NCBI GenBank assembly: GCA_016291275.1
Contig: JAEEWY010000092.1
Location: forward strand, 1-6,051
Reading direction: 5' to 3'
From: Methanobrevibacter sp.
GTDB lineage: Archaea > Methanobacteriota > Methanobacteria > Methanobacteriales > Methanobacteriaceae
Length of the DNA stretch: 6,051 bases
Shown here: positions 1-4,920 of the stretch, piece after piece
How the letters are laid out: the number at the start of each line of letters is the position of its first letter
Numbering within the stretch: position 1 is the stretch's first letter
Position numbers and translations under genes: made by a program
Notes under the pieces: generated by a model
What the model was told of the DNA's origin: nothing
Seen by the model: only the letters and a program-made list of their open reading frames with translations
Database searches by the model: none

Positions 1-130
1 TCTGTAAAAATATAAAAAATATTTTAAAAATAAAAATTTAAAAAATTTTAAAAAAAGTAAAACAGTATTTTTTAATAAAAATAAGAAATAGTTAAAAGTA
101 GTAAAAATTGTTAAAAAGTAATCTCTGCAT

Positions 131-155
131 TGAAGAATAAAAATAGAAAAATAAT
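131..155 (-). terminator. Oligo-T termination tract after rpoF
   Basis: Read on the minus strand, this stretch just past the rpoF stop is U-rich, with two T5 runs (ATTTTTC and ATTTTTAT). Archaeal RNA polymerase commonly terminates at such tracts without a hairpin. The rest of 1-130 is also extremely AT-rich (about 9% G+C over 1-110) and A-rich on the plus strand, so the minus-strand transcript would continue through U-rich sequence. No gene is visible in 1-170. Confidence 0.5.
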
Positions 156-170
156 TTGATTTAAAGAGAT

Positions 171-521
171 TTATAAGAATAAATCCTCTTCAATATCATA
201 TTTTTCTAAAATTTCAAGAATTTCCTTCATTTCATCGTTTGAAGGAGCATTTCTTTCTTTTGCGAAAATTAATCTTAAGTCAGCCATGTCTCTTGGCACA
301 ATGTCTGCTATACGAACAGCTTGCTTGTGGTCGACATAAGCTTCAAGTTCTTCGATTAATTTTTCAGTATCTTCAAGGGAAAGTTTATTTAGATTAGTTA
401 CATGAGCTAAAGTTAAATTTTGTTCATAACTAAGTTCATGTTTTTCTGAAAACTCTTCAAGAATTTCTTTCACTTTAGCTGCAGGTATTGGTTCTGTTTC
501 TAATGTTTTTTTCCCAATCAT
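171..521 (-). CDS. rpoF: DNA-directed RNA polymerase subunit F (Rpo4/Rpb4)
   Basis: Archaeal homologue of eukaryotic Rpb4. It pairs with subunit E' (Rpo7) to form the stalk of RNA polymerase, which helps promoter opening and binds emerging RNA. The 116-residue protein begins MIGKK, as I remember archaeal RpoF proteins doing. A helical N-terminal part is followed by the conserved C-terminal HRDC-like block AVRIADIVPRDMADLRLIF (about residues 68-86). The length is normal for the family. The frame can be extended three codons upstream to a GTG at 530, overlapping the rpl21e stop as GTGA. I prefer the ATG at 521 because of the MIGKK start and because the upstream AGAGTGAG, four bases away, can act as its ribosome binding site. 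It lies directly after rpl21e, an arrangement common in Euryarchaeota, so the two are probably translationally coupled. The acidic tail (EEDLFL) is intact. Confidence 0.93.
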   Translation of the reverse strand: MIGKKTLETEPIPAAKVKEILEEFSEKHELSYEQNLTLAHVTNLNKLSLEDTEKLIEELEAYVDHKQAVRIADIVPRDMADLRLIFAKERNAPSNDEMKEILEILEKYDIEEDLFL

Positions 522-526
522 TGTAC

Positions 527-817
527 TCACTCTTGTAATTTTAAGTGTTCTGGAGTAACGATTAATTCTTTTGCTTTATTACCATCTTTTAATGCAAGTA
601 TGTAAGCTTTACCTTTTTTGTCCACTACTTTAGCGGTTTTTCCATGGAATCTGGAATGAGGTTGGCCTTTTTGGATACTTGGGTCGATGATAATGTGTAC
701 CATATCACCATTTTCGAATTGTTGAATTCTTCTGGTAATTGGATTTGCACGACCAGGTCTTACTCTTTTGGTCAATTTTTTTCTACTTCTACTTTTAAAT
801 CCTCTGGATCTTTGCAT
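527..817 (-). CDS. rpl21e: Large-subunit ribosomal protein eL21 (L21e)
   Basis: Archaeal/eukaryotic-type 50S ribosomal protein with no bacterial orthologue. The 96-residue product is strongly basic at the N-terminus (MQRSRGFKSRSRKKLTKR), typical of an rRNA-binding extension. An SH3-like barrel follows, with the hallmark FENGDMVHIIIDPSIQKG (about 34-51) and PHSRFHGKTAKVV (about 53-65), then a short C-terminal strand (VTPEHLKL). The length is standard. The ATG at 817 is preceded by AGAGG with seven bases of spacing, so the start is well supported. The stop TGA overlaps the upstream alternative start of rpoF, which points to one transcript. A 410-bp spacer containing a structured island and TATA-like boxes lies upstream, so this pair probably has its own promoter rather than depending only on read-through from pus10. 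Confidence 0.96.
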   Translation of the reverse strand: MQRSRGFKSRSRKKLTKRVRPGRANPITRRIQQFENGDMVHIIIDPSIQKGQPHSRFHGKTAKVVDKKGKAYILALKDGNKAKELIVTPEHLKLQE

Positions 818-824
818 TTTTATA

Positions 825-829
825 CCTCT
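825..829 (-). promoter_or_regulatory. Ribosome binding site of rpl21e
   Basis: AGAGG on the minus strand, seven bases before the ATG at 817. It is complementary to the CCUCC core of the archaeal 16S rRNA 3' end and fixes the rpl21e start. Confidence 0.75.
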
Positions 830-853
830 TTAATATTTAATTAATTGTGTAGT

Positions 854-881
854 AAAAATATAAAACCCATCATTTTATATC
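854..881 (-). promoter_or_regulatory. Candidate rpl21e promoter (two TATA-like boxes)
   Basis: On the minus strand there are two AT-rich boxes, GATATAAAATG (871-881) and GGTTTTATATTTT (855-867). Archaeal start sites lie about 25 bases beyond the TATA centre, so either box would give a short rpl21e leader that still contains the AGAGG site. The region is AT-rich, so matches arise easily. The same boxes read on the plus strand (TTTTATATC; AAATATAAAA) could drive transcription into the structured island at 888-1012. This is an inference from sequence only. Confidence 0.35.
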
Positions 882-887
882 TTTTTA

Positions 888-1012
888 AATAGCTAGTAGC
901 CCAGGTATGATATTTAAGTTGAATACCATAGCATAAGCCCTTCGGTTTAGCTATTCATTGTAAAAGCCAATATATAAGTCTTATTTAGACTTAGCCCTAA
1001 CCGTAGGTTTAA
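888..1012. ncRNA. Candidate structured RNA or leader element, unassigned
   Basis: This is a G+C-rich island (about 35% over 891-1020, against 16% over 841-890 and 10% over 1021-1080) without a credible reading frame. Visible pairings in plus-strand terms are: GGTAT 904-908 with ATACC 923-927, closed by facing GA/GA (909-910, 921-922) that could form tandem sheared pairs; ATAGC-A-TAAGCC 928-939 with GGTTTAGCTAT 944-954 around CTTC; TAAGTC 975-980 with GACTTA 988-993; AACC 999-1002 with GGTT 1006-1009. An alternative is AATAGCTAG 888-896 with TTAGCTATT 947-955, which would close a three-way, tRNA-like fold. Two pairs (937/946, 896/947) are G-U on the plus strand but A-C on the minus, favouring a plus-strand RNA. 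A good TATA-like box at 1032-1043 instead favours a minus-strand RNA or long rpl21e leader starting near 1012. No tRNA T-loop, C/D boxes or known rRNA sequence was recognised, so identity and strand remain open. Confidence 0.45.
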
Positions 1013-1031
1013 TTGATTAGAACATATCTAA

Positions 1032-1043
1032 ATTTTATATATT
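1032..1043 (-). promoter_or_regulatory. TATA-like box upstream of the structured island
   Basis: The minus strand reads AATATATAAAAT. A start site about 25 bases downstream would fall near 1010-1013, just at the edge of the G+C-rich island and directly before its AACC/GGTT hairpin. This coincidence supports a minus-strand transcript beginning there, either a separate RNA or an rpl21e leader of about 195 bases. The flank is only about 10% G+C, so a chance TATA match is quite possible. Confidence 0.35.
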
Positions 1044-1091
1044 GAAAGAAAAAAATATCAAAAATATTATAAAATATCATAAAATTTTAGT

Positions 1092-1117
1092 GACTGGATT
1101 TCAGCAATAATCCAATC
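1092..1117 (-). other. Nine-base-pair hairpin in the pus10-rpl21e spacer
   Basis: On the minus strand, GATTGGATT and AATCCAGTC pair over nine positions around an eight-base loop. One pair is G-U, which on the plus strand would be a C-A mismatch, so the minus strand is favoured. U-rich sequence follows at 1045-1068. It could be a 3' processing or stabilising hairpin for a pus10 read-through transcript, or part of an upstream leader. Apart from this, I see nothing gene-like in 1044-1196. Confidence 0.3.
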
Positions 1118-1196
1118 TTCTATTTTTGATAGTAATAAACTATATATTTTAAGATATTAATAAAGTTTATGTTTTTTAAGGATTTGTGAAATATTT

Positions 1197-1220
1197 AAAA
1201 AAAGTTGTTTTGAAGCAAAA
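1197..1220 (-). terminator. Hairpin plus T7 terminator after pus10
   Basis: Eight bases after the pus10 stop, the minus strand has a small stem, TTTTG-CTT-CAAAA (1208-1220), followed after four bases by a T7 run (1197-1203). The stem is short and AT-rich, but the T7 run alone is a plausible archaeal termination signal. Confidence 0.5.
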
Positions 1221-1227
1221 TCTCATT

Positions 1228-2472
1228 TTATTTGATTCCAACTTCAATCACATCCAATTCTGCACAGATTGCCTGTGTGCCAAGGACTTCAGTCACACTA
1301 GGGTTTGATCTTCCCTCATCACTTGAGATAAGTTCCTTGATATACAATCCACCTTCTGTCTTAATGATCATTTCAAAGGTTTTTGAATCAATGAGCTTGG
1401 CTTCAATGTTTTTCACTTCCTTTTCCCTAATCTTATCTGCTCTTCTATGGGATACTCTTATTGGAGTTCTTTGCTGGATTATATGAAGTGATTGAAGCTT
1501 TTCCAAGTCCTCTTCTTTTATGTCATCTTCACATTTGACCAATGCTCTGTAAACCTTATAGGTGTCTGGTGAGGATACTTTGATTTCAGCTTTTCTTTTC
1601 CTTTCTGTAAACTTAAGGTTCAAGTATTCAGTTTTCCCTTTAGCTACTTCAGCAACCTCTTCAGCTATTTCTTCAAGGTCTATTTTTCTAACCTTAGGCT
1701 CCTTGATTTCAAGCACAAATGGTCTGCCGGTACCTAGCATCCTAACGTCAATGTCTTCCCTTCCAGCACCATGGAACTTAGCTTCGTATCCATTGGTGTG
1801 CTTTAAGACAGTTTCAGATAATAGTTCCTCTACAGATTCTGGGTATTGCTTTCCTGTGAAATTGCACTCCTCACAGCCTCTTCCTTTACATTTAGTGCAT
1901 GGCCATTTGGTTTGAGGGATGCCTCTAACAAGCTTTCTGTATCTTCCTTCAATAAAAATAGGATTGATTTGAAGTCTGACTTTCACTGGATTTTCAATGT
2001 CTTCCTTTAGGATTCTTCTAAAATCAGCCATTACAAGAACATCCTCTCCATCGAAATCAACATTCTGCTCGAGATTCGCTTCAAGCAATTTGCCGATTTC
2101 CCTGTTGACTTCCTTTTTTATTATCTCAACATCAAAATCAAGTTCATCGCTGATTTCCTGGTCCTTTTCAACTATTTCCTTAGGCAATTTGCAGCCAACA
2201 ACAAAGGTGTCAAATTCAACTTTCAAGAGATCTATCTTTTCATTTACCAAATCAAGAACATCATTTTCAATATAATTGAAGATATTGTGGCATATTTCAC
2301 ATTCTCCATCGTAAGCTTCCAAATTTAGGGATTCTCTAATTTTAATCCCTCTATCTTCATTGCCATTTCCTTCTACGCAATCTGAAAACTTACGTCCAAG
2401 GCAATGATTGCAGATATTTCCATTTGCATAATTGATTAATTCTTCAGCCTTATTAAGTATTTCCTGATTCAT
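1228..2472 (-). CDS. pus10: tRNA pseudouridine synthase Pus10
   Basis: Archaeal Pus10 converts U54 and/or U55 in the tRNA T-loop to pseudouridine, the job done by TruB in bacteria. The 414-residue protein has an N-terminal four-cysteine site, CNHC (21-24) and CEIC (58-61). A second four-cysteine cluster, CTKC (192-195) and CEEC (200-203), lies just before the catalytic domain. The catalytic core is FHGAGREDIDVRMLGTGRPF (233-252), in which D240 of the GRED motif aligns with the catalytic aspartate of pseudouridine synthases. A later GGLYIKELISSDEGR block (374-388) supplies the conserved active-site tyrosine, Y377. Length and domain order fit the family, with no truncation. The ATG at 2472 has GAGAG six bases upstream. 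It follows srp54 by 65 bp on the same strand. It is followed by a terminator-like T7 run and the long spacer before rpl21e. Confidence 0.95.
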   Translation of the reverse strand: MNQEILNKAEELINYANGNICNHCLGRKFSDCVEGNGNEDRGIKIRESLNLEAYDGECEICHNIFNYIENDVLDLVNEKIDLLKVEFDTFVVGCKLPKEIVEKDQEISDELDFDVEIIKKEVNREIGKLLEANLEQNVDFDGEDVLVMADFRRILKEDIENPVKVRLQINPIFIEGRYRKLVRGIPQTKWPCTKCKGRGCEECNFTGKQYPESVEELLSETVLKHTNGYEAKFHGAGREDIDVRMLGTGRPFVLEIKEPKVRKIDLEEIAEEVAEVAKGKTEYLNLKFTERKRKAEIKVSSPDTYKVYRALVKCEDDIKEEDLEKLQSLHIIQQRTPIRVSHRRADKIREKEVKNIEAKLIDSKTFEMIIKTEGGLYIKELISSDEGRSNPSVTEVLGTQAICAELDVIEVGIK

Positions 2473-2478
2473 TAAAAT

Positions 2479-2483
2479 CTCTC
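2479..2483 (-). promoter_or_regulatory. Ribosome binding site of pus10
   Basis: GAGAG on the minus strand, six bases before the ATG at 2472. It confirms that start. Confidence 0.6.
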
Positions 2484-2486
2484 TTT

Positions 2487-2510
2487 AAAAAAATGAATAT
2501 AAAAAATAAA
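2487..2510 (-). terminator. T-rich tract between srp54 and pus10
   Basis: On the minus strand, T3, T6 and T7 runs occur within the 65-bp gap after the srp54 stop. This could end part of the srp54 transcripts. A TATA-like TTTTTTATATTC in the same tract could instead start pus10 transcription with a very short leader. The sequence does not decide whether the genes are cotranscribed. Confidence 0.35.
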
Positions 2511-2537
2511 AGTAGTTTAGTTTGGTTTTTGGAATGT

Positions 2538-3878
2538 TTATTTCATGAATTGGCCCATGATTCTATTCATGGCTCCTCCACCCATTCCTCTACGTCCAAT
2601 ACCCTTCATAGCTTTTTTAGTATTGTTATAGTATCTTAATAATTCCTTTACGCTGTTCTCGTCTACACCGGAACCTCTTGCGATTCTTGTAATACGAGAA
2701 GTCTTGATTATTTTAGGGTTGAGCATTTCCTCTTCAGTCATGGAAGACATGATGATCTTGAACTCATTGATCTTATCTTCAGTCATTTGGCTTGCCTCTT
2801 TAGGGATTTTGCCTCCTAAACCTGGAATCATGTTCATGACCTGTTGCATAGGCCCCATGCTGTTCATCATTTCAAACTGGTTTTGCATGTCCATAAGTGT
2901 GAACTTTCCGCTAAGCATGTTGTTCATGGTTTTGGTAGCGATGTCTTCATCGATAACCTCTTCAGCCTTTTCGATAAGGCTTCTTATGTCTCCCATACCT
3001 AATAATCTTGAAATGAACCTTTCAGGGTCAAATGCTTCAAATTCATCGATTCTTTCACCAGTACCAATGAACTTGATTGGTGCGCCGGTTTCAGCTACTG
3101 CAGAGAGAGCTCCTCCCCCTTTAGCAGTACCATCTAATTTTGAAATGATTATTGAACCGATATCGGTTGCTTGTGAAAATGCTTTAGCTTGCTCTCCTGC
3201 CTGTTGACCTATTGTACCGTCAATAACGAGAATGGATTCATCAGGTTCAATGATCTTATCCAACTTGTTCATTTCCTCAATTAAATCCTCTTCGTTCTTA
3301 TGCCTACCTGCAGTATCGAAAATAATGATCTTTTGATTCTTAAACTGTTTTAAACCTTTTTCTGCAAGGTCCAATGCATCCTTGTTTTCAGGGTCTCCGT
3401 AAAGTTGGATTTGCAAGTCTTCAGTCAATTGCCTTAACTGCTCATATGCTGCAGGTCTCCATGTGTCTGTACATACAACTGCTGGAGAGAAACCTTTTCT
3501 TTGCAAGTATTTACATAATTTACCGATGGTGGTGGTTTTACCACTACCTTGCAATCCTAAGAACAATATTTTGAATGGCTTTTTATTGATTTCAAGTTCT
3601 TTAGCTTCACTACCGAGCAAATTAACCATTTCTTCATAGATAATTGTGATTACATGTTCCCTTGGGGTAATTCCTTTTGGTGGCTCTTCATTAAGTGCAC
3701 GGTCTTCGATTGTTTTGGATAATTTTAATACAAGCTGGATGTTTACGTCTGATTGGATTAAAGCTCTTTGAATGTCTTTGACTACTTCCTTTACAACCTT
3801 TTTGTCAATAACACTCATTCCAGCCAATTTTTTCATGGTGTTTGTAAGGTTTTCTCCTAAATTTCCTAACATTGACAT
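2538..3878 (-). CDS. srp54: Signal recognition particle protein SRP54 (Ffh)
   Basis: GTPase subunit of the signal recognition particle. It binds 7S RNA and hydrophobic signal sequences on nascent chains and delivers ribosomes to FtsY at the membrane. The 446-residue protein shows all three domains. The N domain is about residues 1-95. The G domain is about 100-297, with P-loop GLQGSGKTT (108-116), DTWRPAAYEQL (138-148), DTAGRH (188-193), SKLDGTAKGGGALS (246-259; SKLD in place of the usual TKLD) and the GTGERIDEFEAFDPERF closing segment (272-288). The methionine-rich M domain runs from about 300 to the end, with the RNA-binding SRITRIARGSG (394-404) and a Gly/Met-rich basic tail. Length is normal. 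The ATG at 3878 has GGAGAG five bases upstream. A second in-frame ATG at 3872 would give MLGNLGEN, a common family start, at 11-base spacing. It is transcribed divergently from hpt. Confidence 0.97.
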   Translation of the reverse strand: MSMLGNLGENLTNTMKKLAGMSVIDKKVVKEVVKDIQRALIQSDVNIQLVLKLSKTIEDRALNEEPPKGITPREHVITIIYEEMVNLLGSEAKELEINKKPFKILFLGLQGSGKTTTIGKLCKYLQRKGFSPAVVCTDTWRPAAYEQLRQLTEDLQIQLYGDPENKDALDLAEKGLKQFKNQKIIIFDTAGRHKNEEDLIEEMNKLDKIIEPDESILVIDGTIGQQAGEQAKAFSQATDIGSIIISKLDGTAKGGGALSAVAETGAPIKFIGTGERIDEFEAFDPERFISRLLGMGDIRSLIEKAEEVIDEDIATKTMNNMLSGKFTLMDMQNQFEMMNSMGPMQQVMNMIPGLGGKIPKEASQMTEDKINEFKIIMSSMTEEEMLNPKIIKTSRITRIARGSGVDENSVKELLRYYNNTKKAMKGIGRRGMGGGAMNRIMGQFMK

Positions 3879-3883
3879 AATAT

Positions 3884-3889
3884 CTCTCC
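3884..3889 (-). promoter_or_regulatory. Ribosome binding site of srp54
   Basis: GGAGAG on the minus strand, five bases before the ATG at 3878 and eleven before the in-frame ATG at 3872. The spacing favours 3878. Confidence 0.7.
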
Positions 3890-3996
3890 GATATTTTTCA
3901 TAATGGATTAATGATTATTGTTTTAGTAATTTTATTTTTTCATTATTTTATTTTATTTTTTTATTTTTAATTTTAATTTCAGTTAATTTTTCTAAA

Positions 3997-4030
3997 AATG
4001 CTATTTTTTGTTTCAGCATTCTAAAACAAA
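3997..4030. repeat. Overlapping inverted repeats in the divergent spacer
   Basis: AATGCT (3997-4002) pairs with AGCATT (4015-4020), and TTTGTTT (4007-4013) pairs with AAACAAA (4024-4030). The two pairings interlock, so as hairpins they would exclude each other or form a pseudoknot. They could equally be operator half-sites for either divergent gene. Short repeats in such AT-rich DNA often arise by chance. The rest of the 340-bp spacer (3879-4218) holds T-rich sequence at 3918-3975, candidate promoter boxes and no reading frame I would defend. Confidence 0.25.
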
Positions 4031-4070
4031 TAAATAGTTTATCTTATTAACTTTAATGTATAAATTAATA

Positions 4071-4080
4071 TTATATAAAA
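4071..4080. promoter_or_regulatory. TATA-like box in the srp54-hpt divergent spacer
   Basis: TTATATAAAA on the plus strand, TTTTATATAA on the minus. It is nearly symmetrical and is the best TATA match in the spacer in both directions. It would place an hpt start near 4100 (leader about 118 bases) or an srp54 start near 4050 (leader about 170 bases). Other AT-rich boxes nearby, such as 4092-4102, cannot be excluded. Confidence 0.35.
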
Positions 4081-4206
4081 GTTTATTTATCTTTTATTAT
4101 AAAATTATTGATATAGATACATAAATTTGATTTTAAGTTTTTTATTTTTTATCATTAATTTAAAATTTGAATTGAATGTTATGTCAAGATAAATATTATT
4201 GTAGTT

Positions 4207-4212
4207 GAGGGT
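4207..4212 (+). promoter_or_regulatory. Ribosome binding site of hpt
   Basis: GAGGGT six bases before the ATG at 4219. It contains the GAGG core and fixes the start. Confidence 0.7.
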
Positions 4213-4218
4213 TAAAAA

Positions 4219-4785
4219 ATGCTTGAAAAATTAGTAGAATCATTAAGAAAAGCACCAGTTGTTAAGAAAGGAGAGTATGATTATTTCGTTCACGGTATCA
4301 GTGACGGAGTGCCTGCAATGGACCCAGCAGTTTTAAAGGAAATTGCTAAAGTGATAGATGAAATTTTAGATTTGTCTAAAATTGATAAGATTGTAGGTGT
4401 TGAAGCAATGGGTATTCACATTGCAACTGCATTATCTTTAGAAACCGGCATTCCATTCATCGTTATTCGTAAAAGACAATACGGATTGCCTGGAGAACAT
4501 GAAATCGTCAAATCAACTGGTTATGCAACTTCCAAATTATACATCAATGACTTGAATGAAGGAGACAATATCCTTTTAGTGGATGATGTAGTAAGTACAG
4601 GAGGAACTCTTACTGCTGTAATCAATGAATTGAAAGCAATTGGTGTAAACTTAGTTGACACTGTTGTTGTTGTAGAAAAAGGTGAAGGTAAAGGTGTTGT
4701 TGAAGAGGCTACCGGTGAAGACATCAAGACTCTTGTAAAATTGGATGTTGTTGATGGAAAAGTTGTAGCTGATTCATTGTTATAA
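4219..4785 (+). CDS. hpt: Hypoxanthine/guanine phosphoribosyltransferase (archaeal Hpt)
   Basis: Purine salvage enzyme that joins hypoxanthine or guanine to PRPP, giving IMP or GMP and pyrophosphate in the cytoplasm. The 188-residue product has the type I phosphoribosyltransferase PRPP loop ILLVDDVVSTGGT (118-130) with the two adjacent acidic residues D122-D123. It also has the GVEAMGIHIATALS segment (60-73) and the IRKRQYGLPGE flexible-loop region (83-93). The overall pattern is the archaeal Hpt family, which resembles adenine phosphoribosyltransferases, so substrate preference is inferred from family, not seen. The related archaeal regulator GfcR shares the fold but carries an N-terminal DNA-binding domain, which is absent here. 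The ATG is preceded by GAGGGT. The gene is first in the plus-strand direction, diverges from srp54 and ends in a strong T-rich tract, so it probably forms its own transcript. Confidence 0.92.
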   Translation: MLEKLVESLRKAPVVKKGEYDYFVHGISDGVPAMDPAVLKEIAKVIDEILDLSKIDKIVGVEAMGIHIATALSLETGIPFIVIRKRQYGLPGEHEIVKSTGYATSKLYINDLNEGDNILLVDDVVSTGGTLTAVINELKAIGVNLVDTVVVVEKGEGKGVVEEATGEDIKTLVKLDVVDGKVVADSLL

Positions 4786-4828
4786 TTTCCTCTTCTTTTT
4801 TTAATTTTTTATTTTTTTTAAATTTTTT
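4786..4828 (+). terminator. T-rich terminator after hpt
   Basis: Starting right after the hpt stop, the plus strand carries T7, T6, T8 and T6 runs with almost no G. This is a typical archaeal oligo-T termination region. It suggests that most hpt transcripts end before dph2. Confidence 0.7.
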
Positions 4829-4832
4829 AAAG

Positions 4833-4855
4833 TCTATATTAAGCTAATCTATATG
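4833..4855 (+). promoter_or_regulatory. Candidate dph2 promoter boxes
   Basis: Two similar boxes, TCTATATTA (4833-4841) and TCTATATGG (4848-4856 region), follow the hpt terminator. Either could act as a TATA element for dph2 with a leader of about 45-65 bases. A later box, TTTTAAAT (4891-4898), sits about 26 bases before the preferred ATG at 4921 and would give a leaderless message, which would explain the weak ribosome binding site. No choice can be made by eye. Confidence 0.25.
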
Positions 4856-4920
4856 GTTTAGTCTACTTGATGGATTTTAATATTTTATTTTTTTAAATTA
4901 TTTTGATTTTAGTTGATAAA

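Noticed and set aside
120..171. AATCTCT (120-126) and AGAGATT (165-171) inverted repeat flanking the rpoF end
   Set aside because: Seven bases with a 38-base loop in very AT-rich DNA, one arm reaching the stop codon. No supporting structure between the arms.
644..844. Plus-strand frame opposite rpl21e
   Set aside because: It lies almost wholly antisense to a clear ribosomal protein gene, its translation has no recognisable features, and it lacks a ribosome binding site. The same applies to the other antisense frames over pus10, srp54, hpt and dph2.
904..960. C/D-box guide RNA
   Set aside because: ATGATAT at 907-913 only loosely resembles box C (RTGATGA) and no CTGA box D lies at a suitable distance.
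888..1020. The island as an ordinary tRNA, 5S rRNA or 7S RNA gene
   Set aside because: No T-loop motif (GTTCRA) with a matching acceptor stem was found on either strand, no 5S-like sequence was seen, and the element is too short and too AT-rich for SRP 7S RNA despite the nearby srp54 gene.
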